From JBEULC01 sp045504435 (lineage in GTDB: Bacteria > Pseudomonadota > Alphaproteobacteria > WRAU01 > Hepatincolaceae), in contig JBEULC010000001.1 of the NCBI GenBank assembly GCA_045504435.1, forward strand, positions 806,001 to 870,000: a DNA stretch of 64,000 nt, written 5' to 3'. Positions within the stretch are counted from its first letter, which is position 1. Each line of letters begins with the position of its first letter. Shown here piece after piece: positions 45,833-55,747 of this stretch. The notes beneath the pieces are model-generated. The model ran no database searches. It saw only the letters and a list, made by a program, of their open reading frames with translations, and was not told where the DNA came from. Both the position numbers and the translations under genes were made by a program.

Positions 45833-46792
45833 ATGATTAAAAAATACTATATGCTTTTAATTGGTTCTTTATTTTTATTATGTAGCTTGCAGGCTACAGC
45901 AAAATCACGCATTTCCTTGGCCACAGGAGTATCCGGTGGCGTTTATGATAAAATAGGAGAAGCGCTTTGTAAAGAATTTAATAACAATGCTTCACTCTCA
46001 TGCCAAGATATACAAACTTCAGGCGGCACAGAAAATATATCTTTATTAAAGAATAATAGTGCTAATATAATTTTGGTTGAAGAAGATACTGTATATCAAG
46101 CTTATAATGGGGAGGGATCATTTTTTGAAAAGGGTCGCTATAACCAAGTAAGACAAGTGCTTAAAATTTATCCTGAAACCTTTAACGTGGTAGTTTTAAA
46201 CCCCGCTTTAAAATCAATTAGTGATCTAAAAAACAAAAAGGTAGCAATTAGCGGATTAAGTGCGGCTTATTTTTTTACTACTAAAATTGAAACTCAGGCA
46301 ATAAAGTGGGATTCTAATGAGATTAAGGATTTTGTGGTCTCCTATGATTTAACTAATAGCTATCTTAAGCTTTGTGCGCAAGAAATAGATGCCGTAATTA
46401 TGGTTTCTGGCCATGTTAATCCTTCTAGTTTAGAGGCTTTTAAAAATTGTAATTTAAGATTTATGAATATTTCTACAGGTTTTTTTGATATCTTACTAAA
46501 AAGGTATCTTTTTTATTTTGAAGCTAAGATCCCTGCGGGGTTATATAGAAAAGGCGATAAAGATGTAGATACTTTTGGTACTTATGCGATGTTTGCTAGC
46601 TCCTCTGATGTCCCCAATGAGGTAGTTTACAAATTTTTAGAAAATTTCTTTAATAACTTAGAAAGCTTAAAACAAGCAAACCCAAGTATCTTATTTAATC
46701 TGCAGACTCAAGTGGAAAAAAATAATAATGCAATTGCTCCTTATCATGATGGAGCGTTAAGCTATTTTCGTGATAAAGGCTGGTTAAAATAA
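45833..46792 (+). CDS. TAXI family TRAP transporter solute-binding protein
   Basis: This 319-residue periplasmic receptor has a signal peptide with cleavage after ATA (about residue 23). The TAXI hallmark follows at once: SLATGVSGGVYDKIGEALCKEF, which normally binds glutamate-like or small carboxylate ligands. Then come TSGGTENISLLKNNSANIILVEEDT and SDLKNKKVAISGLSAAYFF, as in the family. AGAAGG before the ATG is a good ribosome site. The membrane subunits of a TRAP transporter are not adjacent, so it is an orphan here. They may lie elsewhere, or the receptor may be used for sensing. Confidence 0.88.
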   Translation: MIKKYYMLLIGSLFLLCSLQATAKSRISLATGVSGGVYDKIGEALCKEFNNNASLSCQDIQTSGGTENISLLKNNSANIILVEEDTVYQAYNGEGSFFEKGRYNQVRQVLKIYPETFNVVVLNPALKSISDLKNKKVAISGLSAAYFFTTKIETQAIKWDSNEIKDFVVSYDLTNSYLKLCAQEIDAVIMVSGHVNPSSLEAFKNCNLRFMNISTGFFDILLKRYLFYFEAKIPAGLYRKGDKDVDTFGTYAMFASSSDVPNEVVYKFLENFFNNLESLKQANPSILFNLQTQVEKNNNAIAPYHDGALSYFRDKGWLK

Positions 46793-48015
46793 TAGTACAG
46801 ACTTTAATAAGTTTAGCAAAAAAATAGGCCTTAAAAATGATCACTTAGGAAGTACTTTTTAGGTTAGGGGTTAAAAAATATAAAGTCTATTTTGTTAAAT
46901 AGTAAATATTAATTACTAAAGTTGTTAAGATAGGAGCTCTAATAAATATTATGATTATTTTATAGAAAAACTTTTAAGCTTAAGTTTGTTGAAATTATTT
47001 TTCTTATTGCTATACGTTTAATTACTGCTATAAAATTAAATTTTTTTTAGGATTTTGACTATGTTAGTATATATAAATATAATAACATAGTGCATCTTTA
47101 TCAACCCTAGAAATTAATTAAAGAAAATTTCAATATTTATAAAAGATTTTTCTAGACCAGATTTTCATAAATTTTAAAATATCTTCTCTTATAATTTCTT
47201 TTCTCCTTAATTGTCCTGCTTTTTTTGGGGGCTTATTATTAAAATATTCACTGTTGTTTCTTAAAAATCACTTATTATTTGCAATGCTGAAATCTTCCTA
47301 AAAGGCTGATTTTTTCTATAATTTCACAAACAATATGATTAAATTATAGGTGAAAAAATAGATTTTAGCAAAGATCTAGGCGGAATTATAAAAATGATAG
47401 ATATTTCATACTAATATGTAGCCTTAAAGGCTGTGTATATAGGTATGATAAAAGGCTGCATTATTAATTAATTTCATTAAAATAAAAAGGAATTAAAGCA
47501 AATTTAGCTTATTAAATAATATAGAAATTCTATAAAAGTAAGATAGATAAAAAGGTAATAACTAAGGTGATTAAAAATGCCAATTTGATATATTAATTTG
47601 CGAATAGGTTAAGTTAAAAATTTAGTTAAATAATTTAAGCTAATGGTGTTTTAAGGGTGAATAATTGTATGATTGCCGATTTTTTGGGAGCTGAAGTATT
47701 TTTAGAGCTCTAAAAGGTTGAAGGTTCAGAAGGGAATGAAGGCGTTATCAATTTATGCTCTACTAAGCTTATAATAGGATTAAAATAAAGGAAGAGGTAA
47801 AATAAAGCGCCGAATAGCCTACAAAATGTGAAAAAAGACAGAAAATTAATTAAGCTAAATAAATTTACTTAGCTTAATTAATTGGAATAATTAACCAGTT
47901 TAATTAAGTAGCAAGGTAGGTTTGATAGTAATTAAACATAGCTTTTTAAATTAAAGGATGTTAGAACCTAAGTGATCCCCTTAGATTAACTAATACTGGT
48001 TAAAGTAAATGATCC
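46793..48015. other. 1.2 kb gene-free stretch with decayed coding patches
   Basis: No intact gene lies here. A patch at about 47668-47788 reads in one frame MIADFLGAEVFLEL, stop, then KVEGSEGNEGVINLCSTKLI, which looks like an eroded gene but is not identifiable. A strong hairpin at 47844-47883 belongs to the minus-strand PTS gene. The remainder is A+T-rich with dense stops. Confidence 0.4.
47844..47883 (-). terminator. Terminator candidate downstream of the PTS gene
   Basis: A perfect 15-base-pair inverted repeat, AATTAATTAAGCTAA and TTAGCTTAATTAATT, has a 10-base loop. Read on the minus strand it is followed by TTCTGTCTTTTTTC, a T-rich tail. It lies about 130 bases after the PTS stop. Confidence 0.65.
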
Positions 48016-49517
48016 TTAATTATACTGCTTTTTTAAAGCATTTGCTAAAAACTCCACATCAGTGCCAATCACAATTTGGATATTATTATCCATTATCACT
48101 ATGCCTTTAGCTCCTAGTTTTTTAAAATCATCTTTATTAACTAAACTTGCATCTTTTAATACTATTCTTAAACGAGAGATACAATTATCAATTTCTATCA
48201 CGTTAGTTTTTCCACCTAAAGCTTCTAAATAGTTTTTTGCTTGAATTTCATAGGTTTGGGCGGAAGGTGGGTTAGATAACTTAGATAAACTATTATTAGT
48301 GGATTTATTATTAGTATTACTGTTAATATTATTATTAATAGGGTTAGAAGAAATAGGAGCATCATTAAACATATCAGAAATTTTTGCACCTTCTTCCATA
48401 TTCTCTTCTCTACCTGGGGTTTTTAAATTTAACGCTTTTATTAAAGTAAAAAATATAAGATAATAAACAGCAAAAAATATAGGGCCAATGATAAAAATCA
48501 TCCAAGGCTTAGTACTTATTCCCCATGATAACAGCATATCAATTACGCCGCCTGAAAAGGTAAATCCAGCTTTATAACCTACTAAATCGGTTACCACATA
48601 ACTTACTCCCATAAGAATAGCATGGATCCCAAAAAGTAAGGGAGCAGAGAATAAAATAGGAAACTCTATAGGCTCTGTGACCCCAGTTAAAATAGAGGTT
48701 AAAGCACCACTAAGTAAAATTCCTAAGATCATAGGCTTATTCTTTACTTTAGCACTATGATAAATAGCTAAAGCCGCGCCTGGTAAACCAAAAATCATTA
48801 CTGGAAAAAAGCCTGACATAAAAATTCCTGCACTAGGATCTTTAGCAAAAAAGCGATTTAAATCACCTGTTACCATAAGACCATCCACCGTTTGATAGCC
48901 TCCCAAAACAAAATAAGCTATGGCTTCTGTAATGTGTTGCAAACCTGTAGGTAATAAAATCCGATTACTAACTCCATAGGTAAAAAGCCCAACGCTTCCC
49001 GCGCCTAAAATCCAGTCACTAAAAGAAGCAATACCTTGATTAATAAAAGGCCAAATATAGCCAAAAATAAAGGCAAGAATAATCGCAGCAAATCCAGAAA
49101 CTATAGGAACAAATCTTCTGCCACCAAAAAATGAAAGATAAAGGGGAAGTTTAATTTGATAAAACATGTTATAGCAATATCCTGCGGCAATACCCGCTAC
49201 AATTCCGCCCAATGTTCCCATATCATTTCAGGATTTAAGCTTAGCATGGCTCCTTTCATTACCAAATAAATTACGGCCCCTGAAAGTCCTGCTGAAACAT
49301 TTTTATCTTTAGATAATCCTCCTGCAATACCAATGGCAAACAATAAACCAAGATTTTGAAATATAGCTCCCCCTGCCTGGGCAAAAAAAGGCATATTTAA
49401 TAGATCAGGTTGACCTAACCTTAATAACAACCCCGCGGCTGGTAAAACGGCTATAGGCAACCAAAGGGCTTTACCTATATCTTGCAGTAAGTTAAATAAA
49501 CGATAAAAAATCCTCAT
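48016..49517 (-). pseudogene. nagE: PTS transporter EIICB, N-acetylglucosamine/glucose type, frameshifted
   Basis: Two minus-strand frames, 49517 to about 49221 and about 49221 to 48016, together encode one phosphotransferase sugar permease of about 500 residues. The first frame holds the first helices (LPIAVLPAAGLLLRLGQPD). The second continues from MGTLGGIVAG through GDLNRFFAKDPSAGIFMSG, GVTEPIEFPILF and a Ser/Asn-rich linker to an EIIB domain with the phospho-cysteine in DNCISRLR. The blocks match the GlcNAc branch (NagE). The break lies near 49220, where LNPEM should run into MGTLGG and one base appears to be missing. AGGAG precedes the first ATG. Unless it is rescued by slippage the transporter is dead. 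EI, HPr and EIIA are not in the window. Confidence 0.82.
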
Positions 49518-49842
49518 AGAGGGTGCTCCTATTTATAAGTTCTAGATACAAATCATACTAATATTTTTAAAAATCTATGATAAAATCTAAAAGTTTAAGT
49601 GATTAATTGTAGTAAACTGTGATATTTCTAAATAATATTATATTTATAGCAAAATGCAACAATCAATTAAATGGATTTGTTGTTTATTATAACAAATTTA
49701 CACACTACAGGGGCTAAGTATTTTTTTATATTAAATTAATAATAGGTTATAGTTATATAAGCCTTATAAATTTCTAAATATACAATTTCGTAAAAGGTTT
49801 GCCTAGTAAAAAGTTATTAGGCAAAATAAAGGGAAAATTAAT
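49518..49842. promoter_or_regulatory. Divergent intergenic region, PTS gene and alpha/beta hydrolase
   Basis: These 325 A+T-rich bases separate two divergent genes and should carry both promoters. AGGAG near 49530 is the PTS ribosome site on the minus strand and GGGAAAATTA before 49843 that of the hydrolase. I see no operator-like palindrome that stands out. Confidence 0.4.
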
Positions 49843-50643
49843 ATGAAAAAACTAAATTTAGTATTTTTACCGGCTTTAATGTGCGATGAAAATCTTTACT
49901 CCCACCAAATTCAAAATTTAGGGGAGAGTTTTAATCTTCACCTTCATAAAGATACCCAAACTGCTGATAATTTTATTAATAAATCATATGGGGACGTAAA
50001 TAGTAAAGGGAATATTCATGTTTTTACTATTGCTAATTTTGATAATATTACAAAAGCAGCTAAATATATAATGGAAAATCTACAAAGTTTTTATAAAAAT
50101 TTTGATAAAGAACAATTCTGTTTAATTGGCACTTCTATGGGAGGATATATTGCCACAGAAATTATGAGTTTATATAAAACTAAAATTAATAAGCTTTGTT
50201 TAATTAATACCTCATGGCAAACAGATACTAAAGAGCAAGAGGAGCAAAGAAAAGACGGTATAAAATTAGCTCAACAAAGTGCAGAAGGAAAATTTAATCC
50301 TGTAACTGATAAAGTGCTTAATAATTATTTTCATAACCATAATTTAGAAAACTACAATATAGTTAAACAAATGGCCACTACTTTAGGGACTAAAGGTTTT
50401 ATTAATCAACAAACATTAATTTTATCTAGAAGTAGTAAAGTAGCAGAATTTGAGGATTATAATATAGATACCCTTGTAATAGGGGGTATCTATGATAAAC
50501 TTACGATTTCTGGTTTACATCATGAAATGTGCCAAGCTTTACCTAAAGGTAAGCTAGTTATCTTAGATAAATGTGGCCATTTATCACCATTGGACCAAAA
50601 AGTAGCTATAACTGCTTTATTACAATTATGGTTGCAAATTTAA
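49843..50643 (+). CDS. Alpha/beta hydrolase
   Basis: This is a 266-residue cytoplasmic serine hydrolase of unknown substrate. The triad is complete: Ser98 in the nucleophile elbow GTSMGGY, Asp218 in IGGIYDKLT, and His246 in CGHLSPLDQ. LPALMCDENLYSHQI at the front is the oxyanion-strand region typical of esterase or acyl-hydrolase relatives. Its position, 25 bases before the OmpA-like lipoprotein, suggests co-transcription with it but gives no functional hint. Confidence 0.85.
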   Translation: MKKLNLVFLPALMCDENLYSHQIQNLGESFNLHLHKDTQTADNFINKSYGDVNSKGNIHVFTIANFDNITKAAKYIMENLQSFYKNFDKEQFCLIGTSMGGYIATEIMSLYKTKINKLCLINTSWQTDTKEQEEQRKDGIKLAQQSAEGKFNPVTDKVLNNYFHNHNLENYNIVKQMATTLGTKGFINQQTLILSRSSKVAEFEDYNIDTLVIGGIYDKLTISGLHHEMCQALPKGKLVILDKCGHLSPLDQKVAITALLQLWLQI

Positions 50644-50668
50644 TGCTAAAACTTTAATAAAGTAAGTA

Positions 50669-51223
50669 ATGAAGAATCCCATATTTTTATTATTGATCAT
50701 ATTTTTTTTAAGCAGTTGCTATAAAGAAACTGCGGATTTTACAATTAAAGAAAAAATGGCCAGCGAATTGCAAAAGATTGTATCGGGATATTGTCCTTTA
50801 AATCAAACTTTAGATAAAAATCAATCCTGGCACATAGGTACTATTTATTATGCTGATTTTACGCATGATTTATCCTATAAAGATGAAGAACTTATCGCAA
50901 ATATAGCTAAATTACAAGTAAAGTGCCTTAATCAAATTTTGATCTTAGGCAATAGCAGCAATTATGAAGCTAGCTCTATTGCTGATTCTTTGGAATTATC
51001 TTTTTTAAGGGCTAAAAAAGTTGCTGCTATGTTTTCACGCAATAAAATAGATGACGCCTATTTAAATATTAATTTTTGTAATAATAATGTAAATAGAGTT
51101 AAAGAAAACTCAGAGCTTTTAACTGCCCGCAAATATAATCAAAGGGTGGAGATTATTTTTACAAACGCTACCTCCCATAGTCAAAAAGCCTCCTCCTCTG
51201 ATATTATGGATTGTTTACCTTAA
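50669..51223 (+). CDS. Lipoprotein with OmpA-like domain
   Basis: This 184-residue lipoprotein has the lipobox LSSC (Cys17). The C-terminal half fits the OmpA-like peptidoglycan-binding fold: ILILGNSSNYE (about 91-101), SLELSFLRAKKVAAMF (about 107-122) and the end TARKYNQRVEIIF, with the RA and N-Q-R-V-E pattern of the family. The usual glycine-rich G-x-G region is weak (INFCNNNVNRVKEN), so peptidoglycan binding is uncertain. It resembles Pal-type proteins but is not recognisable as Pal. It lies directly before recJ. Confidence 0.72.
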   Translation: MKNPIFLLLIIFFLSSCYKETADFTIKEKMASELQKIVSGYCPLNQTLDKNQSWHIGTIYYADFTHDLSYKDEELIANIAKLQVKCLNQILILGNSSNYEASSIADSLELSFLRAKKVAAMFSRNKIDDAYLNINFCNNNVNRVKENSELLTARKYNQRVEIIFTNATSHSQKASSSDIMDCLP

Positions 51224-51282
51224 ATATCTTCTTTTTATCGATTAACTTAAACAATATTAATTTAATTAAAAACATTTGTATT

Positions 51283-53055
51283 ATGAAAATCATTCAAGAA
51301 TTATCTCTAAGTGGTAAAATATGGGTAAAATATCCTGAAAACAATGATCTCTCAAATAAAGCCACAGAGATTTATAATATTTCGCCCATTGTAGCCAAAA
51401 TTTTAATTAATCGTGGAGTAGCTTTAGAAGAAATATCAGCCTTTTTATCTCCTAAGCTTAAAGATCAAATGAAAGATCCCCATTTAATTAAAGATGTTAA
51501 AGAAGGATGTGAACTTTTATATGAAAGTCTTAATCAAAAAGATAAAATTGTAATTTTAGGTGATTATGATGTGGATGGTATAACTTCTACCTCTATTCTT
51601 TATAAATATTTGCAAAATTTAAAAGCCGATGTAAATTATTATTTGCCTGATCGTTATAGCCAAGGTTATGGAATATCTTTTAAAGCGCTTGAAAAAATTT
51701 TTGAAAACAAACCCAATCTTATTATTTTATTAGATAATGGTAGCACTGCCTATGAGGAAATTGCCTTTTTGCGCGAAAGAAAAATAAAAGTTATGGTTAT
51801 TGATCACCATGCTATAGATATTAAACAATTGCAGGCCAATGTTTTTATTAATCCTAATCGCTTAGATGACAGTTCAAATAAAAATTATTTATGCACTGCT
51901 GGTCTTACCTTTTTATTTTTGGTAGCATTTCATAGATTTTTAATTAATCAAGGTTTTTTTAATAAAAATAATATAACACCAGAAAATTTAATGAGCTATT
52001 TAGATCTGGTGGCTTTAGGCACAATTTGTGATATGGTACCTTTAAAATTACTTAATCGTGCTTTTGTTGCTCAAGGAATTAAGGTTATTCAACAAAATGA
52101 TCGCATTTCCTTAAGAATTTTAAGTGCTACATTAGCTATTACTAAACAAATTGATGTGGAAACTGTGGGCTATTCTTTTGGACCTTGTATTAACGCAGGT
52201 GCAAGAATGGGGGATAGTAATTTACCTTTAAGATTGCTTTTAAGTGATAATGAACTAGAAGCTAAGGAGTTAGCTTTACAGCTAATAGAGCTTAATAATC
52301 GTAGAAAACAAGAAGAAGATAAGATTATTCAGACCGCTATTGAAGAGATTAAAGAATCGTCCTTACATGATTATAATATTATTTTTATCGGTAGCGTTCA
52401 TTGGTTATCAGGAATTGTAGGTATTATAGCAGGGCGAGTAAAAGAAATTTATAATAAACCTGTATGTATTTTTAACATAGATAAGAAAACAGGCTTAGCT
52501 ACAGGTTCAGGGCGTTCAGTAGCAGGTATTGATTTAGGAGAAATTATAATAGGGGCTAAACAACAAGGCTTGCTTACTAAAGGAGGAGGGCACTCTCAAG
52601 CAGTGGGTTTTAGTTTTGAAATAAATAAGCAACAACAGCTATTTGAATTTTTTAATAAAAGGATTTCACAGCTCCTTAAACTTAAAGAAAATTTAAAAAC
52701 TTCTTTAATTATTGATGAGGTTATCCCTATTAATTTTATCAATCAAGGTGTAGTTGAGAAAATACTATCTTTAGAGCCTTTTGGAATAAACTTTCCTGAG
52801 CCCTTATTTATGTTATCGCAAGTAAAAATCTATGATGTAAGACAAATTGGGGGTAATAAGAATCATTTAGCCCTTACTATTAGTGATGGCTTTAAATATA
52901 TTTTAAAAGGATTTTGTTATAAATGCTTACCTGGAAGTTTGGGAGAAAGTCTGATTAATAAAAATAATAGTTTTGTTAATTTAGTGGTTTCTTTAAAATT
53001 AAATTTTTATCAGGGAAGATATTATACTAATTTAATCATCAAAGATATCGCTTAA
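51283..53055 (+). CDS. recJ: Single-stranded-DNA exonuclease RecJ
   Basis: This 5'-3' single-strand exonuclease of the DHH family acts in recombination and mismatch repair. From the ATG at 51283 it has 590 residues, near the usual size. A frame open to a TTG at 51211 overlaps the previous gene and adds a foreign hydrophobic stretch. Motifs in order: GDYDVDG (93-99), DNGS (151-154), IDHH (173-176), LGTICDMVPL, and the DHHA1 motif GGGHSQAVGFSF near 435. The C-terminal OB fold follows. tRNA-Glu and two palindromes lie downstream. Confidence 0.95.
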   Translation: MKIIQELSLSGKIWVKYPENNDLSNKATEIYNISPIVAKILINRGVALEEISAFLSPKLKDQMKDPHLIKDVKEGCELLYESLNQKDKIVILGDYDVDGITSTSILYKYLQNLKADVNYYLPDRYSQGYGISFKALEKIFENKPNLIILLDNGSTAYEEIAFLRERKIKVMVIDHHAIDIKQLQANVFINPNRLDDSSNKNYLCTAGLTFLFLVAFHRFLINQGFFNKNNITPENLMSYLDLVALGTICDMVPLKLLNRAFVAQGIKVIQQNDRISLRILSATLAITKQIDVETVGYSFGPCINAGARMGDSNLPLRLLLSDNELEAKELALQLIELNNRRKQEEDKIIQTAIEEIKESSLHDYNIIFIGSVHWLSGIVGIIAGRVKEIYNKPVCIFNIDKKTGLATGSGRSVAGIDLGEIIIGAKQQGLLTKGGGHSQAVGFSFEINKQQQLFEFFNKRISQLLKLKENLKTSLIIDEVIPINFINQGVVEKILSLEPFGINFPEPLFMLSQVKIYDVRQIGGNKNHLALTISDGFKYILKGFCYKCLPGSLGESLINKNNSFVNLVVSLKLNFYQGRYYTNLIIKDIA

Positions 53056-53145
53056 AGAGGCGATATAAGGGTAAAATACATGGCAAAAGTTCTAATTTCT
53101 CACTTTTAATAAAAAATTTCAGATAAATAAAAAATACTACTTGAT

Positions 53146-53198
53146 TTAAGTTATAATTTATTATAACTTAAGAATAGTTTATAATAAATTATAAACTA
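53146..53198. repeat. Two adjacent perfect palindromes ahead of tRNA-Glu
   Basis: Two 11-base-pair inverted repeats sit three bases apart. TTAAGTTATAA pairs with TTATAACTTAA (53146-53171, four-base loop). TAGTTTATAAT pairs with ATTATAAACTA (53175-53198, two-base loop). Their cores are similar. They lie between recJ and the tRNA, the second only 12 bases from the tRNA. They overlap TATAAT sequences (53152-53157 and 53180-53185), so they may be recJ 3'-end hairpins, a promoter or protein-binding sites. Confidence 0.55.
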
Positions 53199-53210
53199 TT
53201 TACTCTTAAT

Positions 53211-53285
53211 GGCCCCATCGTCTAGCGGTTAGGACGCTGCCCTTTCACGGCGGAACCACGGGTTCGAATCCCGTTGGGGTCACCA
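53211..53285 (+). tRNA. tRNA-Glu (UUC)
   Basis: A complete cloverleaf is visible. The acceptor arm GGCCCCA pairs with TGGGGTC, one pair being G-U. The anticodon stem CTGCC/GGCGG encloses loop CTTTCAC with anticodon TTC at 53244-53246. The T arm is ACGGG TTCGAAT CCCGT. The discriminator A and CCA are encoded (53282-53285). The fit to bacterial tRNA-Glu is close. A TATAAT at 53180-53185 could be its -10 box, giving a leader of about 19 bases. Confidence 0.97.
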
Positions 53286-54127
53286 CTATATAACAATATA
53301 TAATTTATCTCCCCCCATCATTTATTTTATAAATTTAGCTTTATCTCATTTCATTTGGCCCTTTAAGCATTTTAAATTAAATTAGCTTAAGATTATCTTA
53401 TTAAAACGTAAGGAAAAATAAAAGCTTAACAAAAAAGTTTAGTACCAACTATTGTATTATAATTTTTATAAGTTAGGCACGTAAGTTGCTTAAATGATGC
53501 TTTTAATTAATGGAAGATTTTTTGCAAAATTAAATTATATAAAAATATAAAAGCCATCGAGGTTGATTAAGAGAAGGCAAAATATAATAAAAAAACTGTT
53601 TTACTTTCAGTATTTTAAATAATAATATATTAGCCAAGCAGTTTTCACCGCAAAATAAGCGCTTTAAATAATTGTAGATTACTATTTGCATAGATTTAAT
53701 TTTTAATAAAAACCAATATGAATATATTGTTAAGTAATGTTCAATATTTTTTACAGTTATTGGGTAAGCTAGCCATTATATTAATACTTATAAGTGTTTT
53801 TTATGTACTTTAGATTTTGCAGATAAATTAATCATATCATAATAGTTGTAGCTGTTTTTATACTACTTATCTCTTTAACGATATATTCTCCTATATAATT
53901 TGATAAAATGGCTTTTCCTATAATATTAATTATGACTTTTCTTATAATAGGTAATAAATTTAATTCTCCTCCCAGAATTGTTTTATAACTAAAAAAGCTT
54001 GTCTTACAGATAAGGGCTTGCTTTTACCAATTAATTTTATTTTATTTTTTAATATATTGTATAATTTACTTTATTAAGTTACAAATCAATAAATTACCTT
54101 ACTATTAGTATAATAAAAAGCAAATAA
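53286..54127. other. Gene-poor stretch after tRNA-Glu with a small decayed membrane ORF
   Basis: No complete gene is found in 842 bases. From 53718 a frame reads a 31-residue hydrophobic peptide starting MNILLSNVQYFLQLLGKLAI and stops. Further hydrophobic coding-like pieces follow in another frame (VVAVFILLISLTIYSPI, then after a stop MAFPIILIMTFLIIGN) up to about 53990. Together they look like a broken small multi-pass membrane protein, not identified. No repeats or attachment site flank the tRNA. Confidence 0.4.
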
Positions 54128-54839
54128 ATGTATAAAAAATTAAAGGAAAAATTAGAGAAGTATTTTAATTTAATTAATTATAAGTTGGGAAAAAGCTTAC
54201 AAGATTATTTAGATAGTGTAATAATTTTTTTTCCAGTATTAGCTTTAACGTTTGGATTTTATGAAATAATAAACCGTTTAATCAACTCTAAAGTAAATCA
54301 GTATTTTGAGGTATATAGTGATTATTTGGGTAAAGCTTGTGGAAAAGAAGTTTTCTACTCAAATTTGCTTGCTATTTATTTAGTAGTAACTGTCCTTTTA
54401 TTAGTAGGATTTTCTCTTCATACATTGGTTACTAAAAATTTTAAAAATTCTGCTATTCATCTTAGAGCATTTATTTTATTTGCTAGATTTTCCTTTCAAT
54501 TATTTGTATTTATCTTCTTTAATAACTCTTGCTACAGGAATATTAGGGCTACTTATACATCATGAAATAGAAGCTTGTATTAATTATACTTTACCTCAAT
54601 TTGCTAAACTTATGAAAATTGTTATGAAATTATTTGTACTTACGATTGCTTTGTTTTTTCTAAATGCTTATTTAATGTCAATAGAAGCCTTTATTAAGAT
54701 AATTACAACTTTAGTTAAAAAAATCGCTTTACCCCAAGGAGATATATTCCTTAAAATAGCTAAAATAATCATTGGGTTAGGAGGAATTACACTTGGAATT
54801 ATTAGCTTTATGATATATTTGATAAGAATTGTAAGCTAA
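54128..54839 (+). pseudogene. Membrane protein of unknown function, probably frameshifted
   Basis: Two overlapping frames (54128-54565 and 54480-54839) look like one membrane protein of about 236 residues. The first holds two helices (about residues 30-50 and 81-98) and a loop with the cysteine-containing YLGKACGKEV. The second takes over near 54480-54510 with SSLITLATGILGLL and two more helices, ending GGITLGIISFMIYLIRIV. The change is one base forward. The end of the first frame after the overlap (NNSCYRNIRATYTS) is unlike membrane protein, and the second has no ribosome site. I do not recognise the family. An alternative is two small proteins. Confidence 0.5.
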
Positions 54840-55003
54840 AAATAATGGTAAATATTTTATACCTAAAAATTTACTAATATAATCTGAATGTTTTTCTTCA
54901 AATTTAAAATTTTCAGTATATACTAACAAAATAATAAATATGATCTTTGTAAGCCTTTAATGGGGCACTTTAATTTTTGTCTTGTATCAAATGGAGCCTT
55001 TTA

Positions 55004-55723
55004 ATGACAGATTTGCTGTTAAGTTTTTTCTTTCTTACTTTTTTAGAAATTATTTTAGGAATTGATAATATCGTAGTAATTGCTATTATTGTTAATCGCT
55101 TGCCTGAAAAATATCGTAAAACGGTTAGATTTATAGGCTTAAGCTTATCCTTAATTTTTAGGTTAGTAGTGCTTGCAGGTATATCTTTGTTGCTTAGGCT
55201 TTCTAAACCTTTATTTGATATTGGTGAATTTTCTTTCTCAGGCAAAGATTTATTAATGATTGTAGGGGGCTTATTCTTGTTATTTAAAGCTATTCCTGAA
55301 ATGTATCATGAAATTAAAGGCCATCCTCATAAAGAAAAAAAGGTTAATGTACAATCTGAAGTATTTAAAGCAGTAGTACAAATTATAATTATAGATATTG
55401 TGTTTTCTATGGATTCATTAATAACTGCAGTGGGTTTAACTAGCCATATTGGAGTAATCGCCTCAGCAATTATTGTTTCAATTATTTTTATGGTTTTATT
55501 TTCAGGCTTTATCAGTAAGGTGATAGATAAATATTCTACGCTTAAAATGCTAGCTTTGTCTTTTATTGTTTTAATCGGAATTTTCCTTATTACTGAAGGT
55601 CTTTCTATGCATATTAATAAAGCTTATATCTACTTTGCTATGGGCTTTTCTTTGGCGGTTGAATTCTGTAATATTCTTACCAAAAGAAATAAAGCAAGTC
55701 ATGTTCCTGAAAAAATTAAATAA
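55004..55723 (+). CDS. TerC family integral membrane protein
   Basis: This is a 239-residue inner-membrane protein of the TerC family, linked to metal export (manganese) and tellurium resistance. I start at the ATG at 55004, which has GGAG seven bases upstream. A longer frame begins at a TTG at 54977 with no support. Acidic residues in membrane segments are typical: FLEIILGIDNIVVIAII near the start and IIIDIVFSMDSLITAVGLT in the middle. About seven helices are present, with a charged loop (KGHPHKEKKVN). era follows 24 bases after the stop. Confidence 0.9.
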   Translation: MTDLLLSFFFLTFLEIILGIDNIVVIAIIVNRLPEKYRKTVRFIGLSLSLIFRLVVLAGISLLLRLSKPLFDIGEFSFSGKDLLMIVGGLFLLFKAIPEMYHEIKGHPHKEKKVNVQSEVFKAVVQIIIIDIVFSMDSLITAVGLTSHIGVIASAIIVSIIFMVLFSGFISKVIDKYSTLKMLALSFIVLIGIFLITEGLSMHINKAYIYFAMGFSLAVEFCNILTKRNKASHVPEKIK

Positions 55724-55747
55724 TTAAAAGTTATAAGTTTAAAAATA

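Noticed and set aside
53286..53400. Attachment site or integrated element after tRNA-Glu
   Set aside because: No copy of the tRNA 3' end is repeated downstream and no integrase or phage gene is present.
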